Shown: one piece after another, positions 36,957-46,880 of the stretch
Layout: every line of letters begins with the position of its first letter
Position numbering within the stretch: position 1 is the first letter of the stretch
Origin: Pseudomonas lalucatii
Lineage (GTDB): Bacteria; Pseudomonadota; Gammaproteobacteria; Pseudomonadales; Pseudomonadaceae
Assembly: GCF_018398425.1 (NCBI RefSeq)
Contig: NZ_JADPMV010000001.1
Span: forward strand, 434,001-498,000
DNA: 64,000 nt
Reading direction: 5' to 3'
Notes under the pieces: model-generated
What the model saw: only the letters and a program-made list of their open reading frames with translations
What the model was told of the DNA's origin: nothing
Databases searched by the model: none
Program-made: the position numbers and the translations under genes

Positions 36957-37015
36957 GGTGCGGGCCCTGCGTGGGGGGCTGACAGATGATTTCAAGCATA
37001 ACTAGGAGGCCACCC

Positions 37016-38290
37016 ATGGCTGACAAAAAAGCGCAGTTGATCATCGAGGGCGCAGCCCCCGTCGAACTGCCCGTCCTAACCGGCACCGTTGGTCCCGATG
37101 TAATCGACGTACGGGGCCTGACCGCCACGGGCCGTTTCACTTTTGATCCTGGCTTTATGTCCACCGCCTCGTGCGAGTCGAAGATCACCTATATCGACGG
37201 CGACCAGGGCGTCCTGTTGCACCGCGGCTACCCCATCGAGCAGCTGGCCGAGCATTCCGACTACCTGGAAACCTGCTACCTGCTGCTCAACGGCGAACTG
37301 CCGAACGTGGAGCAGAAGGCCGCCTTCGTCAGCTCCATCAAGAACCACACCATGGTTCACGAGCAGCTGAAGACCTTCTTCAACGGCTTCCGCCGCGATG
37401 CCCACCCCATGGCCATCATGTGCGGCGTGGTCGGCGCCCTCTCGGCCTTCTACCACGACTCCCTGGACATCAATAATCCGCAGCACCGCGACATCTCCGC
37501 GATGCGCCTGATCGCCAAGATGCCGACCCTGGCGGCGATGGTGTACAAGTACTCCATGGGCCAGCCGATGATGTATCCGCGCAACGATCTGAACTACGCG
37601 GAAAACTTCCTGCACATGATGTTCAACACCCCGTGCGAGATCAAACCGATCAGCCCGGTGCTGGCCAAGGCGATGGACAAGATCTTCATCCTCCACGCCG
37701 ATCATGAACAGAACGCCTCGACCTCGACCGTGCGCCTGGCCGGCTCGTCCGGCGCCAACCCCTTCGCCTGCATCGCCGCCGGTATCGCCGCCCTCTGGGG
37801 CCCGGCCCACGGCGGCGCCAACGAAGCCGTGCTGAGCATGCTCGACGAGATCGGCGACGTGTCCAACATCGACGCCTTCATCGCCAGGGCCAAGGACAAG
37901 AACGACCCGTTCAAGCTGATGGGCTTCGGTCACCGCGTGTACAAGAACCGCGACCCGCGCGCCACCGTGATGAAGCAGACCTGCGACGAAGTGCTGGCCG
38001 AGCTCGGCATCACCAACGACCCGCAACTGGCACTGGCCATGCGCCTGGAAGAGATCGCCCTGACCGATCCCTACTTCAAGGAACGCAACCTGTACCCGAA
38101 CGTCGACTTCTATTCGGGCATCATCCTCAAGGCGATCGGCATTCCGACCAGCATGTTCACCGTGATCTTCGCCCTGGCGCGGACCGTCGGCTGGATTTCG
38201 CACTGGAAGGAAATGCTCTCCAGCCCGTACAAGATCGGCCGCCCGCGCCAGCTGTACACCGGCCACCCGCAGCGCGACCTGCCGCGCTAA
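37016..38290 (+). CDS. gltA: Citrate synthase
   Basis: 424 residues, the hexameric NADH-sensitive type of Gram-negative bacteria, condensing acetyl-CoA and oxaloacetate. Active-site residues: His in [15 protein letters not shown] near 229, His in [14 protein letters not shown] near 306, and Asp in NVDFYSG near 364. The ATG ([12 protein letters not shown]) follows AGGAGG; an in-frame ATG 30 bases upstream lies before the ribosome site and is not used. Divergent from sdhC and closed by a strong terminator. Confidence 0.98.
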   Translation: MADKKAQLIIEGAAPVELPVLTGTVGPDVIDVRGLTATGRFTFDPGFMSTASCESKITYIDGDQGVLLHRGYPIEQLAEHSDYLETCYLLLNGELPNVEQKAAFVSSIKNHTMVHEQLKTFFNGFRRDAHPMAIMCGVVGALSAFYHDSLDINNPQHRDISAMRLIAKMPTLAAMVYKYSMGQPMMYPRNDLNYAENFLHMMFNTPCEIKPISPVLAKAMDKIFILHADHEQNASTSTVRLAGSSGANPFACIAAGIAALWGPAHGGANEAVLSMLDEIGDVSNIDAFIARAKDKNDPFKLMGFGHRVYKNRDPRATVMKQTCDEVLAELGITNDPQLALAMRLEEIALTDPYFKERNLYPNVDFYSGIILKAIGIPTSMFTVIFALARTVGWISHWKEMLSSPYKIGRPRQLYTGHPQRDLPR

Positions 38291-38310
38291 GCGTCTTCGT
38301 CGCACCGCAC

Positions 38311-38339
38311 AAAAAAGGCTGCCTCAGGCAGCCTTTTTT
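38311..38339. terminator. Bidirectional terminator after gltA
   Basis: AAAAAAGGCTGCC-TCA-GGCAGCCTTTTTT: perfect stem with A/T tracts on both sides, so it can stop gltA on plus and the YkgJ gene on minus. Confidence 0.92.
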
Positions 38340-38387
38340 GCATTCTGCGCGCCCTCTTCATCGGGCGGCTGCATCGCCGACGCTCGC

Positions 38388-38648
38388 TCAACTGGCCCAG
38401 GCCGTGCTCTGCTCCAGCCAGCCAAGCAGCCGAATGGCCTCTTCACGACTGGCGCCGCACACCTCGGCATCCGCCTGAAACGCCGCGCATACCGCCGGCC
38501 GCTCAGGCTTACCGAACAGGCCGCAAAAGTTGTCTGCCGACAGCTGTATGCAGCGCTCGCCGGCCGCCTTGCCTTGCGGCATGCCGGGAATGGGGGAACT
38601 GATCGAAGGGGCGATGCAACAGGCGCCACAGCCGGCACGGCAGTTCAT
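38388..38648 (-). CDS. YkgJ family cysteine cluster protein
   Basis: 86-residue protein with a CxxxCxxCC start ([15 protein letters not shown]) and further Cys in GERCIQL, NFCGLFG, PAVCAAF and EVCGAS, the pattern of the YkgJ/Fe-S-or-Zn cluster family. Metal binding is inferred from the cysteines; the biological role is unknown. The ribosome site is GAGG at a long spacing. Terminates into the gltA bidirectional terminator. Confidence 0.85.
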   Translation of the reverse strand: MNCRAGCGACCIAPSISSPIPGMPQGKAAGERCIQLSADNFCGLFGKPERPAVCAAFQADAEVCGASREEAIRLLGWLEQSTAWAS

Positions 38649-38897
38649 GACGACGAAACCTCGGAATATTCTGGAGATCGGGACGGGTCGGCGATCTTAC
38701 CCGAGACCCCGGCGGCTTGGCAGCTATCTGGAGGCGCATCCCGAGGGCGCGGGCGACAGTCGGCAGTGACAGGCCGTCGGCCAGGGCCATCGAGCACCTC
38801 GGCACAAGCGCCGCAGGCCCCGCCCGCGCTCGCGCTCGCGCTCGCCCATTGCAAGCACGCTCGGGCCAGCCGCCCGCCGGCAACGAGCGGCGCCCCC

Positions 38898-39776
38898 TCA
38901 GGCTCTCTTGGACGCCTGCAGCCGGGCGATCAGGCTGGATGTGTCCCAGCGCCCGCCGCCCATCGCCTGCACATCGGCGTAGAACTGGTCGACCAGCGCG
39001 GTGACGGGCAACTGGGCGCCATTGCGGCGCGCCTCCTCGAGCAGGATCGCCAGATCCTTGCGCATCCAGTCGACGGCGAAACCGAAGTCGAACTCCCCGT
39101 CCAGCATGGTCTTGTGACGATTCTCCAGCTGCCAGGATTGCGCCGCGCCCTTGCTGATCACCTCCATCGCGCCATGCCCGTCGAGCCCCGCGCACTGAGC
39201 GAAGTGCAGGGCCTCGGAGAGCCCCTGGACCAGGCCGCCGATGCAGATCTGGTTGACCATCTTGGTCAGCTGTCCGCTGCCGGCGGCGCCCATCAGCCGC
39301 ACCATCCGCGCGTAGGCCTGCAGCACCGGCTCGACCTGGGCGTAGGCCTGTGCCTCGCCGCCGACCATTACGGTAAGCACGCCGTTCTGCGCACCGGCCT
39401 GGCCACCCGATACCGGCGCATCGAGAAAGCCCAGGTGCAGCTCGGCCGCCCGCTGGGCCAGTTCGCGGGCGACATTCGCCGACGCCGTGGTGTGATCGAC
39501 CAGCACCGCGCCGGGGGTCATGCCGGCGAAGGCACCGTCGGCACCCAGCACCACGGCGCGCAGGTCATCGTCGTTGCCCACGCACACCATGACGAAATCC
39601 GCGCCCTGCGCTGCCTCGCGCGGGGTCGGCGCACTGCTTCCGGCATGCTCCGTCAGCCATTGCGCGGCCTTGGTCGCCGTGCGGTTGTACACACACAGCT
39701 GATGCCCGGCGCGCACCAGATGTCCCGCCATGGGATAGCCCATCACGCCCAAACCGATAAAGGCCACCTTCGCCAT
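38898..39776 (-). CDS. NAD(P)-dependent oxidoreductase of the 3-hydroxyisobutyrate dehydrogenase family
   Basis: 292 residues. [15 protein letters not shown] near 6-20 is the dinucleotide motif; [11 protein letters not shown] near 116 is the substrate-binding signature and [10 protein letters not shown] near 165 holds the catalytic Lys. Beta-hydroxyacids such as 3-hydroxyisobutyrate, tartronate semialdehyde or related compounds are reduced or oxidised by relatives; the exact substrate is not clear and no valine pathway genes are nearby. GGAGGTG precedes the ATG. Confidence 0.88.
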   Translation of the reverse strand: MAKVAFIGLGVMGYPMAGHLVRAGHQLCVYNRTATKAAQWLTEHAGSSAPTPREAAQGADFVMVCVGNDDDLRAVVLGADGAFAGMTPGAVLVDHTTASANVARELAQRAAELHLGFLDAPVSGGQAGAQNGVLTVMVGGEAQAYAQVEPVLQAYARMVRLMGAAGSGQLTKMVNQICIGGLVQGLSEALHFAQCAGLDGHGAMEVISKGAAQSWQLENRHKTMLDGEFDFGFAVDWMRKDLAILLEEARRNGAQLPVTALVDQFYADVQAMGGGRWDTSSLIARLQASKRA

Positions 39777-39816
39777 ACACACCTCCGAGAACAAGGCGAC
39801 CAGCCTAACACGGGGC

Positions 39817-39844
39817 TTGCCAGGCCCGAAAAGCCTTGCATACT
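39817..39844 (+). promoter_or_regulatory. Predicted promoter of the exonuclease gene
   Basis: TTGCCA (39817-39822), 16-base spacer, CATACT (39839-39844). The ATG is at 39868. Confidence 0.55.
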
Positions 39845-39867
39845 GCCTCTAACGCAAGGGAGGGCCC

Positions 39868-40410
39868 ATGGGACACTGGCTGGTAATCGACCTGGAAGCG
39901 ACCACCGAGGAAGGTGGCTGGCCGCTCGAGGACATGGAGATCATCGAGATCGGCGCCTCCCTCGTGCGCCCCAACGGCCAGGAAGTGGATCACTTCCAGC
40001 GCTATGTGCGACCGCTGCGGCGGCCCCACCTGACCGCCTTCTGCCGCGCCCTGACCCATATCGACCAGGCCAGCATCGACTCCGCCGCACCACTGCCCCT
40101 CGTATGGCCGCAGTTCGAGCGCTGGCTGTGCGGCCACCGACCGCGCCTGCTGGGCTGGGCCAGCTGGGGCGAATACGACAGGCGCCAGCTGGAACAGGAC
40201 TGGCAGCGCCTGCAGCTGCACAGTTGCCTCGCCGAGGTGCCCCACCTCAACCTCAAACGGCGTTTCGCCGAAGCCCGCCAGCTGCCCCGCCCGGTCGGCC
40301 TCAACAACGCACTGCAACTGGCCGGCCTGCAATTCGGCGGCCAGCAGCATCGGGCCCTGACCGACGCGCGCAACACCGCGCGCCTGCTACCGCTTGCCCT
40401 GCCGCTCTAG
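39868..40410 (+). CDS. DEDDh-type 3'-5' exonuclease
   Basis: 180 residues, ERI1/KapD-like exonuclease fold. [10 protein letters not shown] gives Asp8 and Glu10; the second acidic residue is in [15 protein letters not shown] near 112; [13 protein letters not shown] near 161-173 supplies the catalytic His and Asp. All four metal-binding acids and the His are present, so it should be active on RNA or DNA 3' ends. The biological target is unknown. AGGGAGGG precedes the ATG. Confidence 0.87.
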   Translation: MGHWLVIDLEATTEEGGWPLEDMEIIEIGASLVRPNGQEVDHFQRYVRPLRRPHLTAFCRALTHIDQASIDSAAPLPLVWPQFERWLCGHRPRLLGWASWGEYDRRQLEQDWQRLQLHSCLAEVPHLNLKRRFAEARQLPRPVGLNNALQLAGLQFGGQQHRALTDARNTARLLPLALPL

Positions 40411-40425
40411 CGGCCCGCAAAGCGG

Positions 40426-40455
40426 ATGACGCCTTGCCGAGGCTTGGGCATACTG
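40426..40455 (+). promoter_or_regulatory. Predicted ppnP promoter
   Basis: ATGACG (40426-40431), 18-base spacer, CATACT (40450-40455), about 36 bases before the ppnP ATG. Confidence 0.4.
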
Positions 40456-40490
40456 GCGACCTTTTTCCGCCCCTTCTGCGAGGAGTTCAG

Positions 40491-40772
40491 ATGTTCAAGG
40501 TCAACGAATACTTCGACGGCACCGTCAAATCCATCGCCTTCGACATGGCCGCGGGCCCGGCTACCATCGGCGTGATGGCCGCGGGCGAGTACGAGTTCGG
40601 CACCAACCAGCTGGAAGTGATGCATGTGGTCGCCGGCGCCCTGACCGTACAACTGCCGGGCAGCGACAGCTGGGAAACCTTCGCCGCCGGCAGCCAGTTC
40701 ACCGTTCCGGCCAACAGCAAGTTCCAGCTGAAGGTCGCCGTCGACAGCGCCTATCTCTGCGAATACCGCTGA
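40491..40772 (+). CDS. ppnP: Pyrimidine/purine nucleoside phosphorylase PpnP
   Basis: 93-residue single cupin, the full length of the PpnP (YaiE, formerly DUF1255) family. [17 protein letters not shown] at the start and [28 protein letters not shown] and [13 protein letters not shown] are characteristic. E. coli PpnP phosphorolyses many nucleosides in salvage. GAGGAG precedes the ATG. Single-gene unit with its own terminator. Confidence 0.94.
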   Translation: MFKVNEYFDGTVKSIAFDMAAGPATIGVMAAGEYEFGTNQLEVMHVVAGALTVQLPGSDSWETFAAGSQFTVPANSKFQLKVAVDSAYLCEYR

Positions 40773-40789
40773 GCGCCCGGGCTGACGAG

Positions 40790-40814
40790 AACCGGCCCAA
40801 TGGCCGGTTTTTTT
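40790..40814 (+). terminator. Intrinsic terminator of ppnP
   Basis: AACCGGCC / GGCCGGTT stem with a CAAT loop, followed by seven T. Starts 18 bases after the ppnP stop. Confidence 0.92.
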
Positions 40815-40843
40815 ATGTCCAGCGCCCACCTGAGGAGTAGCCC

Positions 40844-41704
40844 ATGCAGGGTCGCGCCGCCCTAGCCCCCATCGCCCTGCTGCTGGTGGCCATGCTCTCG
40901 ATCCAGGGCGGCGCCTCCCTGGCCAAGAGCCTGTTCCCGCTGGTCGGCGCGGAAGGCACCACCGCCCTGCGCCTGGGTCTCGGCGCGGTGATTCTCGCCC
41001 TGATCATGCGCCCCTGGCGCGCGCACCTGAGCCTGGAAGGCGGCCAGGCGCTGCTGGCCTACGGCCTGGCGCTGGGCGGCATGAACCTGCTGTTCTACAT
41101 GGCGCTGCAGACGGTGCCACTGGGGATCGCCGTGGCCCTGGAATTCACCGGGCCACTGGCCCTGGCCCTGTTTTCCTCGCGCCGCGCCCTGGACTTCGCC
41201 TGGGTCGCCCTGGCGATCTTCGGCCTGTGGCTGTTGCTACCCGGCGACGCGACAAACAGCCGGCTCGATCCACTCGGAGCCGCCCTGGCGCTCGGCGCCG
41301 GCCTGTGCTGGACCCTGTACATCGTCTTCGGCCAGAAGGCCGGCGCCGCATACGGCCGCCAGACCGTGGCCCTGGGCACCCTGGTCGCCGCCCTGCTGGT
41401 GATGCCCATCGGCCTGTGGCAGGCCGGCGCCAGCCTGTTCGCGCTCGATCTGCTGCCCGTCGCCCTGGCGGTCGCGGTGCTCTCCTCGGCCCTGCCCTAC
41501 AGCCTGGAGATGGTCGCCCTGACGCGCCTGCCGACGCGCACCTTCAGCGTACTGATGAGCATGGAGCCGGCGATCGCGGCGCTGTCCGGCCTGCTGCTGC
41601 TCGGCGAGCGCCTGGACTGGAGCCAGTGGCTGGCCATCGGCGCAATCGTCCTCGCCTCGGCCGGCGCCGCCGCCACCATTCGCCCCAAGGGCACGCCGCT
41701 CTAG
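40844..41704 (+). CDS. rhtA: EamA/RhtA-type exporter (threonine/homoserine exporter-like)
   Basis: 286 residues, ten hydrophobic helices in two EamA repeats. SLFPLVGAEGTTALRLGLGA near 27-46 and LEFTGPLALAL near 102 closely resemble E. coli RhtA, which exports threonine and homoserine. The substrate in this organism is inferred. GAGGAG precedes the ATG. It ends in TAG directly abutting the TAG of the convergent ABC transporter gene, with no bases between. Confidence 0.82.
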   Translation: MQGRAALAPIALLLVAMLSIQGGASLAKSLFPLVGAEGTTALRLGLGAVILALIMRPWRAHLSLEGGQALLAYGLALGGMNLLFYMALQTVPLGIAVALEFTGPLALALFSSRRALDFAWVALAIFGLWLLLPGDATNSRLDPLGAALALGAGLCWTLYIVFGQKAGAAYGRQTVALGTLVAALLVMPIGLWQAGASLFALDLLPVALAVAVLSSALPYSLEMVALTRLPTRTFSVLMSMEPAIAALSGLLLLGERLDWSQWLAIGAIVLASAGAAATIRPKGTPL

Positions 41705-43474
41705 CTAGCCGGCGGCGTCGAACTGCAGCGCCGCCAGCCGGGCGTAGAGCGGGCTGCCGGCCATCAGTTCGGCATGACTGCCGACGGCCACCAGCCGGCC
41801 ATGCTCGATGACGGCGATACGGTCGGCGCTCTTCACCGTCGCCAGGCGGTGCGCGATCACCAAGGTGGTGCGCCCGGCCATCAACCGCGGCAAGGCCTGC
41901 TGGATCAGGTGCTCGCTCTGCGCGTCGAGCGCGCTGGTGGCCTCGTCCAGCAGCAGGATCGGCGCATCCACCAGCAGCGCGCGGGCGATTGCCAGGCGCT
42001 GACGCTGCCCGCCGGACAGGCCCAGGCCGGCGTCGCCGAGGTGGGTCTGGTAGCCGTCCGGCAACCTCATGATGAACTCATGGGCGTAGGCCGCCCGCGC
42101 CGCAGCCTCGACCTCGGCGTGGCCGGCCTCGGTCCTGCCGTAGCGGATATTGTCCTCGACCGTGCCGAAGAACAGCGCAGGGCTCTGCGCCACCAGGGCG
42201 AAGCAGCGCCGCAACTGCGCGGGATCGAGCCGCTCGATGGCCTGGCCGTCGATCAGGATGCGTCCCTGCTGGGGATCGAAGAAGCGCAACAACAGGTCGA
42301 ACAGGGTCGACTTGCCTGCACCGGACGGACCGACCAGGGCCAGGGTCTCACCGGGCGCGACGCTCAGGTCGATGCCGTCGACCGCATAGTTGCCAGGGCG
42401 CGAGGGATAGGCGAAACGCACCCCCTCGAGCTCGATGCGCCCGCGCACCGGCTGCCGCAGCTGCAGCACGGCGTCGCCGGTCGGCGGGATGATTTCGTTG
42501 CGCGCCCGCAATAGCTCGGCGATGCGCTCGGCCGCCCCCGCCGCCCGCTGCAGCTCGCCTATCACCTCGCTGAGGGTGCCGAAGGCCGAGCCGACGATCA
42601 GGCTGTAGAAGACGAAGGCCGCCAGCTCGCCGCCGGAGATCCGCCCGGCGATCACATCCATGCCGCCGACCCAGAGCATCACCCCCACCGCCCCCAGGAC
42701 CAGCACTATGACCAGGGTCACCAGCCAGGCGCGCTGCCTGATGCGCCGGCGTGCGGTGTCGAAGGCGGCTTCCGCCGACAGGGCGAAGCGCCGCCGGTCC
42801 TCGGCCTGGTGGTTGTAGGCCTGCACCGTCTTGATCTGCCCGAGCACCTCGCCGACGTAGCTGCCGACATCGGCCACCCGGTCCTGACTCAGGCGCGACA
42901 GCTGACGCACCCGCCGGCCGAAGATCAGGATCGGTGCCACCACCAGGGGCAAGGCCAGCAGCACGATGCCGCTGAGCTTAGGGTTGGTGACGATCAACAG
43001 CACGACGCCGCCGACCAGCATGATCAGGTTGCGCAACGCCATCGACAGCGACGAGCCGATCACCGACTGCAGCAGGGTGGTGTCGGCGGTCAGACGCGAC
43101 TGGATCTCCGAGCTGCGGTTGCTCTCGTAGAAGCCGGGATGCAGCTCGATCAGGTGGTTGAACACCCGCTTGCGGATATCCGCGACGAAACGCTCGCCGA
43201 TCCACGACACCAGGTAGAAACGGGTAAAGGTGCCGATGGCCAGGGCCAGCACCAGGACGAAGAACAGGCCGATCGAGTCGCGCAGCGCCTGGGGCGACTG
43301 GGTCGCCAGGCCCTGGTCCACCAGCAGCTTGATGCCCTGCCCCATGGACAGGGTGATGGCGGCGGTGAACAGCAGCGCCAACAGGGCACCGAGAACGCGC
43401 CCGCGATAGGGTGCGATGAAGCGCCAGGCCATGCCCAGGGCCTCGCGCTGGCGGGAGGAAAGAATCGCGATCAT
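41705..43474 (-). CDS. ABC transporter, fused permease and ATPase (MsbA-like)
   Basis: 589 residues, an exporter half-transporter acting as a homodimer. Six hydrophobic helices in about 20-310; nucleotide-binding domain with Walker A GPSGAGKST near 381, Q-loop, signature LSGGQRQRLAIARALL near 485, Walker B ILLLDEATSALD and the switch His in VIAHRLAT. Related to MsbA/LmrA; lipid or drug export is possible. The start MIAILSSRQREALG lacks a strong ribosome site. Confidence 0.93.
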   Translation of the reverse strand: MIAILSSRQREALGMAWRFIAPYRGRVLGALLALLFTAAITLSMGQGIKLLVDQGLATQSPQALRDSIGLFFVLVLALAIGTFTRFYLVSWIGERFVADIRKRVFNHLIELHPGFYESNRSSEIQSRLTADTTLLQSVIGSSLSMALRNLIMLVGGVVLLIVTNPKLSGIVLLALPLVVAPILIFGRRVRQLSRLSQDRVADVGSYVGEVLGQIKTVQAYNHQAEDRRRFALSAEAAFDTARRRIRQRAWLVTLVIVLVLGAVGVMLWVGGMDVIAGRISGGELAAFVFYSLIVGSAFGTLSEVIGELQRAAGAAERIAELLRARNEIIPPTGDAVLQLRQPVRGRIELEGVRFAYPSRPGNYAVDGIDLSVAPGETLALVGPSGAGKSTLFDLLLRFFDPQQGRILIDGQAIERLDPAQLRRCFALVAQSPALFFGTVEDNIRYGRTEAGHAEVEAAARAAYAHEFIMRLPDGYQTHLGDAGLGLSGGQRQRLAIARALLVDAPILLLDEATSALDAQSEHLIQQALPRLMAGRTTLVIAHRLATVKSADRIAVIEHGRLVAVGSHAELMAGSPLYARLAALQFDAAG

Positions 43475-43590
43475 GGCTGCTCGCAGAGGGACATGGGGCC
43501 CGGCTCGTCAGGATTCAACGCGCACTCCGGGCGGCGACTCCGCCCACCAGTCCAGCGAACAGAGCACCGGCGATACGCGGCCGGCGGCGC

Positions 43591-44025
43591 TCAGTCATGC
43601 AGGAAGCGTCGGGCATGGTCGGGGTCGGGCAACAGGCAGCTGTCGTAGCGGCCGAACAGCCGATAGCGGTTCAGCGCGATGCGGTCGTAGGCCCAGTCGC
43701 GCAGCCACCGGGGGCACAGGCGCAACAGGCCGAGGGCGCGCCAGGGCCAGTCGAGCTGGCCGAGGATGCGCAGCACCGCCGTGGAGCGCACGAACAGTTC
43801 GCCAGCCTCCACATAGGCCATGGTGTCGAAGCGCTCCAGCGGCAGGCCGAACCAGGCGAGGATCGCCCGCCCCTCGGGCGACTGCACGGCGGCCAGCCTG
43901 AAACGCCGCTGGCGATCGTGGCGGATCAGGAATTTCGCCCAACCGTTGCACAGCCGGCACACGCCATCGAACAGCACCAGTCGCTCGCCCGGCTGGATAT
44001 GGGGGGGAGACCCGCCTGAACTCAT
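43591..44025 (-). CDS. DCC family thiol-disulfide oxidoreductase-like protein (DUF393)
   Basis: 144 residues. The DxxCxxC signature LFDGVCRLCNGWAKFLI is at about 18-34 with Cys23 and Cys26, defining the DCC family. The rest is a small alpha/beta domain with the frequent NRYRLFGRYDSCLLP ending. Redox activity is inferred from the CxxC; no partner is evident. GGAGGATG precedes the ATG. It follows the NAD-kinase-like gene by 47 bases on the same strand. Confidence 0.87.
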   Translation of the reverse strand: MSSGGSPPHIQPGERLVLFDGVCRLCNGWAKFLIRHDRQRRFRLAAVQSPEGRAILAWFGLPLERFDTMAYVEAGELFVRSTAVLRILGQLDWPWRALGLLRLCPRWLRDWAYDRIALNRYRLFGRYDSCLLPDPDHARRFLHD

Positions 44026-44072
44026 CTACATCCTCCAACCTGTGGTGCATCCGGGCCAGGCCCAGTCCCAGC

Positions 44073-45194
44073 TTAAACCTCGGCGGCCACGGGATACAGC
44101 AACTCTTCCTTGTACCCCGCCCAGACCCGCACCGCATCGGGAAAGGCATCGTCCAGCTGGACGTCGCCGCTGTCGACCAGCAGCGGGCGCCCCTGCAGGG
44201 TGGCGAGCTTGCGCTTGGTCGCTACCACCCGCAGATGCTCCAGGCCGATGGCCCGCAGCACCCGCGGGCTGATCTGCTGGTTGCCGCGCCCGAGAATATG
44301 GCCCTGGCCGCCGATGGCGGTGACCAGCAGGCGTGCCGGGTGCCCGGCCACCAGCGCGAACAGCTGCGCCTCGGTGACGTCCCGGGCGAGCACCTGGCCG
44401 TTCTCGATCACGTCGACGCCCAGCAGCGTGGTCTCCAGGCCCAGGTTCTGCGCCAGGCCGTGCAGGGTCGAGCCCGGACCGAAGACATAGCGCACCCCGT
44501 CCTCCCAGCTGTTCTCCAGCCAGTCCGCCAGATCGCTCAGCACCAACTCCTCGGATTCCACCCCGGCCTGCTTGACCTGCTGCACGAAGGCGCCCTCCTC
44601 CGGCACGCACAGCTCGCCGTACCAGCGCGCCGCGACCCGCCCCTCGCGCAGCGCCGCCTCGTCGAGGTCACGCACCTCGCCGCTGGCCAGGCGCACCAGG
44701 CCGCCCTCGACCAGACGCCGGGTCAGCTCGCCGGCGGCTCGCGGGCTGATCGCGTAGACCCCGGAATGGATCTTCACCCCGGCCGGAATACCCAGCACCG
44801 GCTGGCCCTCGCGCACCGCCGCGCAGACATCGCGGGCCGTGCCGTCGCCGCCGGCGAACAGGATCAGGGCGACCCCGGCCTCCTGCAGCGCCATGACGGC
44901 CTGACGGGTATCGACGGCACTGGTCGGGGCCGCGGCCAGTTCCCCGGCCAGGCGATAGGCGAAGCCCATCTCGGCCAGCAGGTCCGCGCCCATCGCCCCG
45001 GGAAAGGTCAGGAACTCCAGGCGCTCGCGCAGCGGCCGCAAGCACTCCAGGGCGGTACGGGTGCGCTGTGCCGCCTTCGGCGTGCTGCCCAGGGCCAGCG
45101 CCTGCTCCGCCACCCCGTCGCTGCCCTTGAGCCCGGCCGGGCCGCCCAGACCGGCCAGTGGATTGATGATCAGTCCCAGGTGAAACGGTTGCAT
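44073..45194 (-). CDS. ATP-NAD kinase family protein
   Basis: 373 residues, longer than ordinary NAD kinase (about 295). LIINPLAGLGG at the N-terminus and FAGGDGTARD near 113-122 are the nucleotide-kinase signature; GVKIHSGVYAISP near 138 and GPGSTLHGLAQNLG near 246 are typical of the AcoX/NadK-like subgroup. Conversion of NAD to NADP is possible, but members of this subgroup are uncharacterised. GAGGTC precedes the ATG. Confidence 0.85.
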   Translation of the reverse strand: MQPFHLGLIINPLAGLGGPAGLKGSDGVAEQALALGSTPKAAQRTRTALECLRPLRERLEFLTFPGAMGADLLAEMGFAYRLAGELAAAPTSAVDTRQAVMALQEAGVALILFAGGDGTARDVCAAVREGQPVLGIPAGVKIHSGVYAISPRAAGELTRRLVEGGLVRLASGEVRDLDEAALREGRVAARWYGELCVPEEGAFVQQVKQAGVESEELVLSDLADWLENSWEDGVRYVFGPGSTLHGLAQNLGLETTLLGVDVIENGQVLARDVTEAQLFALVAGHPARLLVTAIGGQGHILGRGNQQISPRVLRAIGLEHLRVVATKRKLATLQGRPLLVDSGDVQLDDAFPDAVRVWAGYKEELLYPVAAEV

Positions 45195-45375
45195 AATGAC
45201 CTCGTTGGGCCCTCGCCCCTGCGAAGGCGTTGGTAACTGACGTAACGCCGGCGGCGCATCCGTTCGTTGGCCGGCGCGACTGTAACTCGCGACGAAAAAC
45301 CGTCGTCTCTATTTGTCACCGCGCGTTCATCTGCACCTTCTAGACTGCGCGCACCCACCGATGAGGAGACATCTC

Positions 45376-45549
45376 ATGAACTCGCCCAAGCAGTCCCCCG
45401 ATCAGCAGGTTGAAACCCCTGAACCGCAACAGCCGGTGGGCGGTTCGATCATCGACGCCGAGGGCCGCGAAGTGCCCATCACCGAGCACATGATCCAGCA
45501 CGCCTGCGACGAGCTGGACAAGGACTTCGTGATCCCCAAGCCGCACTGA
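45376..45549 (+). CDS. Small PA1571-type conserved protein
   Basis: 57 residues. The N-terminal half is polar and Pro/Gln-rich; the C-terminal half GGSIIDAEGREVPITEHMIQ and a following helix ending KDFVIPKPH is the conserved part. It looks like the small pseudomonad family named after P. aeruginosa PA1571; function unknown. GAGGAG precedes the ATG. No cysteines, signal peptide or membrane segment. The 130 bases upstream contain a CGACG/CGTCG hairpin (45290-45305) and a TAGACT -10-like element (45341-45346) without a -35 at normal spacing. Confidence 0.75.
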   Translation: MNSPKQSPDQQVETPEPQQPVGGSIIDAEGREVPITEHMIQHACDELDKDFVIPKPH

Positions 45550-45603
45550 TGCCGGCACGCCCCCTCCCGCCCAGTCCGCACCTGAGCGCATTGCCCTAGG
45601 ACA

Positions 45604-46734
45604 CTAGCCGAGGCTGGCGCCCAGGGCCCTGACCCGTTGCACCAGGCGCGCCGCCTCGCCCCGCACCGCGACCCGCAGGCCGTCGATCTCGCGGCGCACC
45701 GGATAGTGCTTGCGCAGCGCGTCGAAGGCCGCACGGCGGCCAGCTGCGTCACCGCTCAGGCTGCGACGGAAATCGGCATCGTCGCGGCGCGGGTCGTACA
45801 CCGCGCGGCACAGCGTGGCCAGGGCCCAGTCCGGGTCGGCCGCGGCATCCAGCGCCAGCTCGCCGAGCCAGGGCGCCGGCATCAGCTCAGCCAGATCCTG
45901 CGTCGCCTCCAGCCCCAGGTGCCGGCAGGCCGCCCGGTAGATCTGCGCCGTCCCGCGCAACTTGCCGTCCAGGCTGTAGCCGGCGATGTGCGGCGTCGCC
46001 AGATGGCAGAGCTCGGCCAGCTCGACATCCACCTGCGGCTCCCCCTCCCAGACATCCAGCACCGCCTCCAGGTCGTCACGCCGCCGCAGCGCCTCGCGCA
46101 GCGCGGCATTGTCCACCACCGCGCCGCGGCTGGCATTGATCAGCCAGGTGCCGGGCTTCAGCCGGGCCAGGCGGGCGGCGTCGAACAGGTGGTGGGTGCC
46201 CGCATCCAGCGGCGTGTGCAGGCTGATCGTGTCGCATTCCTCGAGCAGCTGCTCCAGCTCGACGAAGTCGCCCCCCTCGGCCGCCTGCCGCGGCGGATCG
46301 CACACCAGCACCTGCCAGCCCAGGCCGCGCAAGACCTCGACCAGGCGCCCGCCGACCTGGCCGGCACCGACCACGCCGAAGCGCCGCTGCGCCAGGGGCA
46401 CGCCATAGGTATCGGCCAGGCTGAGCAGACTCCCGAGGACATAGTCGACCACCCCGCGGGCATTGCAGCCGGGTGCGCTGGCCCAGGCGACCCCGGCCTG
46501 CTGCAGGTACTCCAGGTCCAGGTGGTCGGTGCCGATGGTGCAGGTGCCGACGAAGCGCAGCGCGCTGCCCTCGACCAGGGCCCGGTCGACCCGGGTCACC
46601 GAGCGCACCAGCAGCAGTTCGGCATCGCCCAGCGCCGCGCGGTCGATGGCGCGGCCGGGCAGGCGTCGGATCTCGCCGAAGGGGCCGAAGAACTCGTCGA
46701 GCAGGGGAATGTTTTCGTCCGCGACTATTCGCAT
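45604..46734 (-). CDS. pdxB: Erythronate-4-phosphate dehydrogenase
   Basis: 376 residues of the D-2-hydroxyacid dehydrogenase family, second step of the DXP-independent pyridoxal phosphate route. [17 protein letters not shown] is the PdxB N-terminus; [12 protein letters not shown] near 121 binds NAD; the catalytic Arg is in [10 protein letters not shown] near 207, Glu in DVWEGEP near 236 and His in [13 protein letters not shown] near 253. A C-terminal dimerisation domain distinguishes it from SerA-type enzymes. GGAG lies before the ATG; the longer upstream frame is rejected. Confidence 0.95.
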   Translation of the reverse strand: MRIVADENIPLLDEFFGPFGEIRRLPGRAIDRAALGDAELLLVRSVTRVDRALVEGSALRFVGTCTIGTDHLDLEYLQQAGVAWASAPGCNARGVVDYVLGSLLSLADTYGVPLAQRRFGVVGAGQVGGRLVEVLRGLGWQVLVCDPPRQAAEGGDFVELEQLLEECDTISLHTPLDAGTHHLFDAARLARLKPGTWLINASRGAVVDNAALREALRRRDDLEAVLDVWEGEPQVDVELAELCHLATPHIAGYSLDGKLRGTAQIYRAACRHLGLEATQDLAELMPAPWLGELALDAAADPDWALATLCRAVYDPRRDDADFRRSLSGDAAGRRAAFDALRKHYPVRREIDGLRVAVRGEAARLVQRVRALGASLG

Positions 46735-46880
46735 GGCAGGGCTCCGCAGGTCAGGCGGCCATTCTAAGGCAGCCGGCCGCCAGCGTCGCCCCGCACTGTA
46801 TCGCCGAAACAACTCGCCACTGCGTTTCCTGACCCATGCGTCAACAGGTAGACTGCGCGGTTTTCCCGGAGCGCCAGTGG

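Larger units (their letters stand above)
36653..37015. other. Divergent sdhC-gltA regulatory region
   Basis: 363 bases with good sigma-70 promoters for both directions, back to back, a 127-base sdhC leader containing two hairpins, and a gltA leader of about 53 bases with an AGGAGG ribosome site (37004-37009). No ORF of note apart from tiny in-leader frames. Confidence 0.75.

Noticed and set aside
38820..38850. Short tandem CGCGCT repeats
   Set aside because: Only about three units of a 6-mer in GC-rich DNA; no sign of a functional repeat array.
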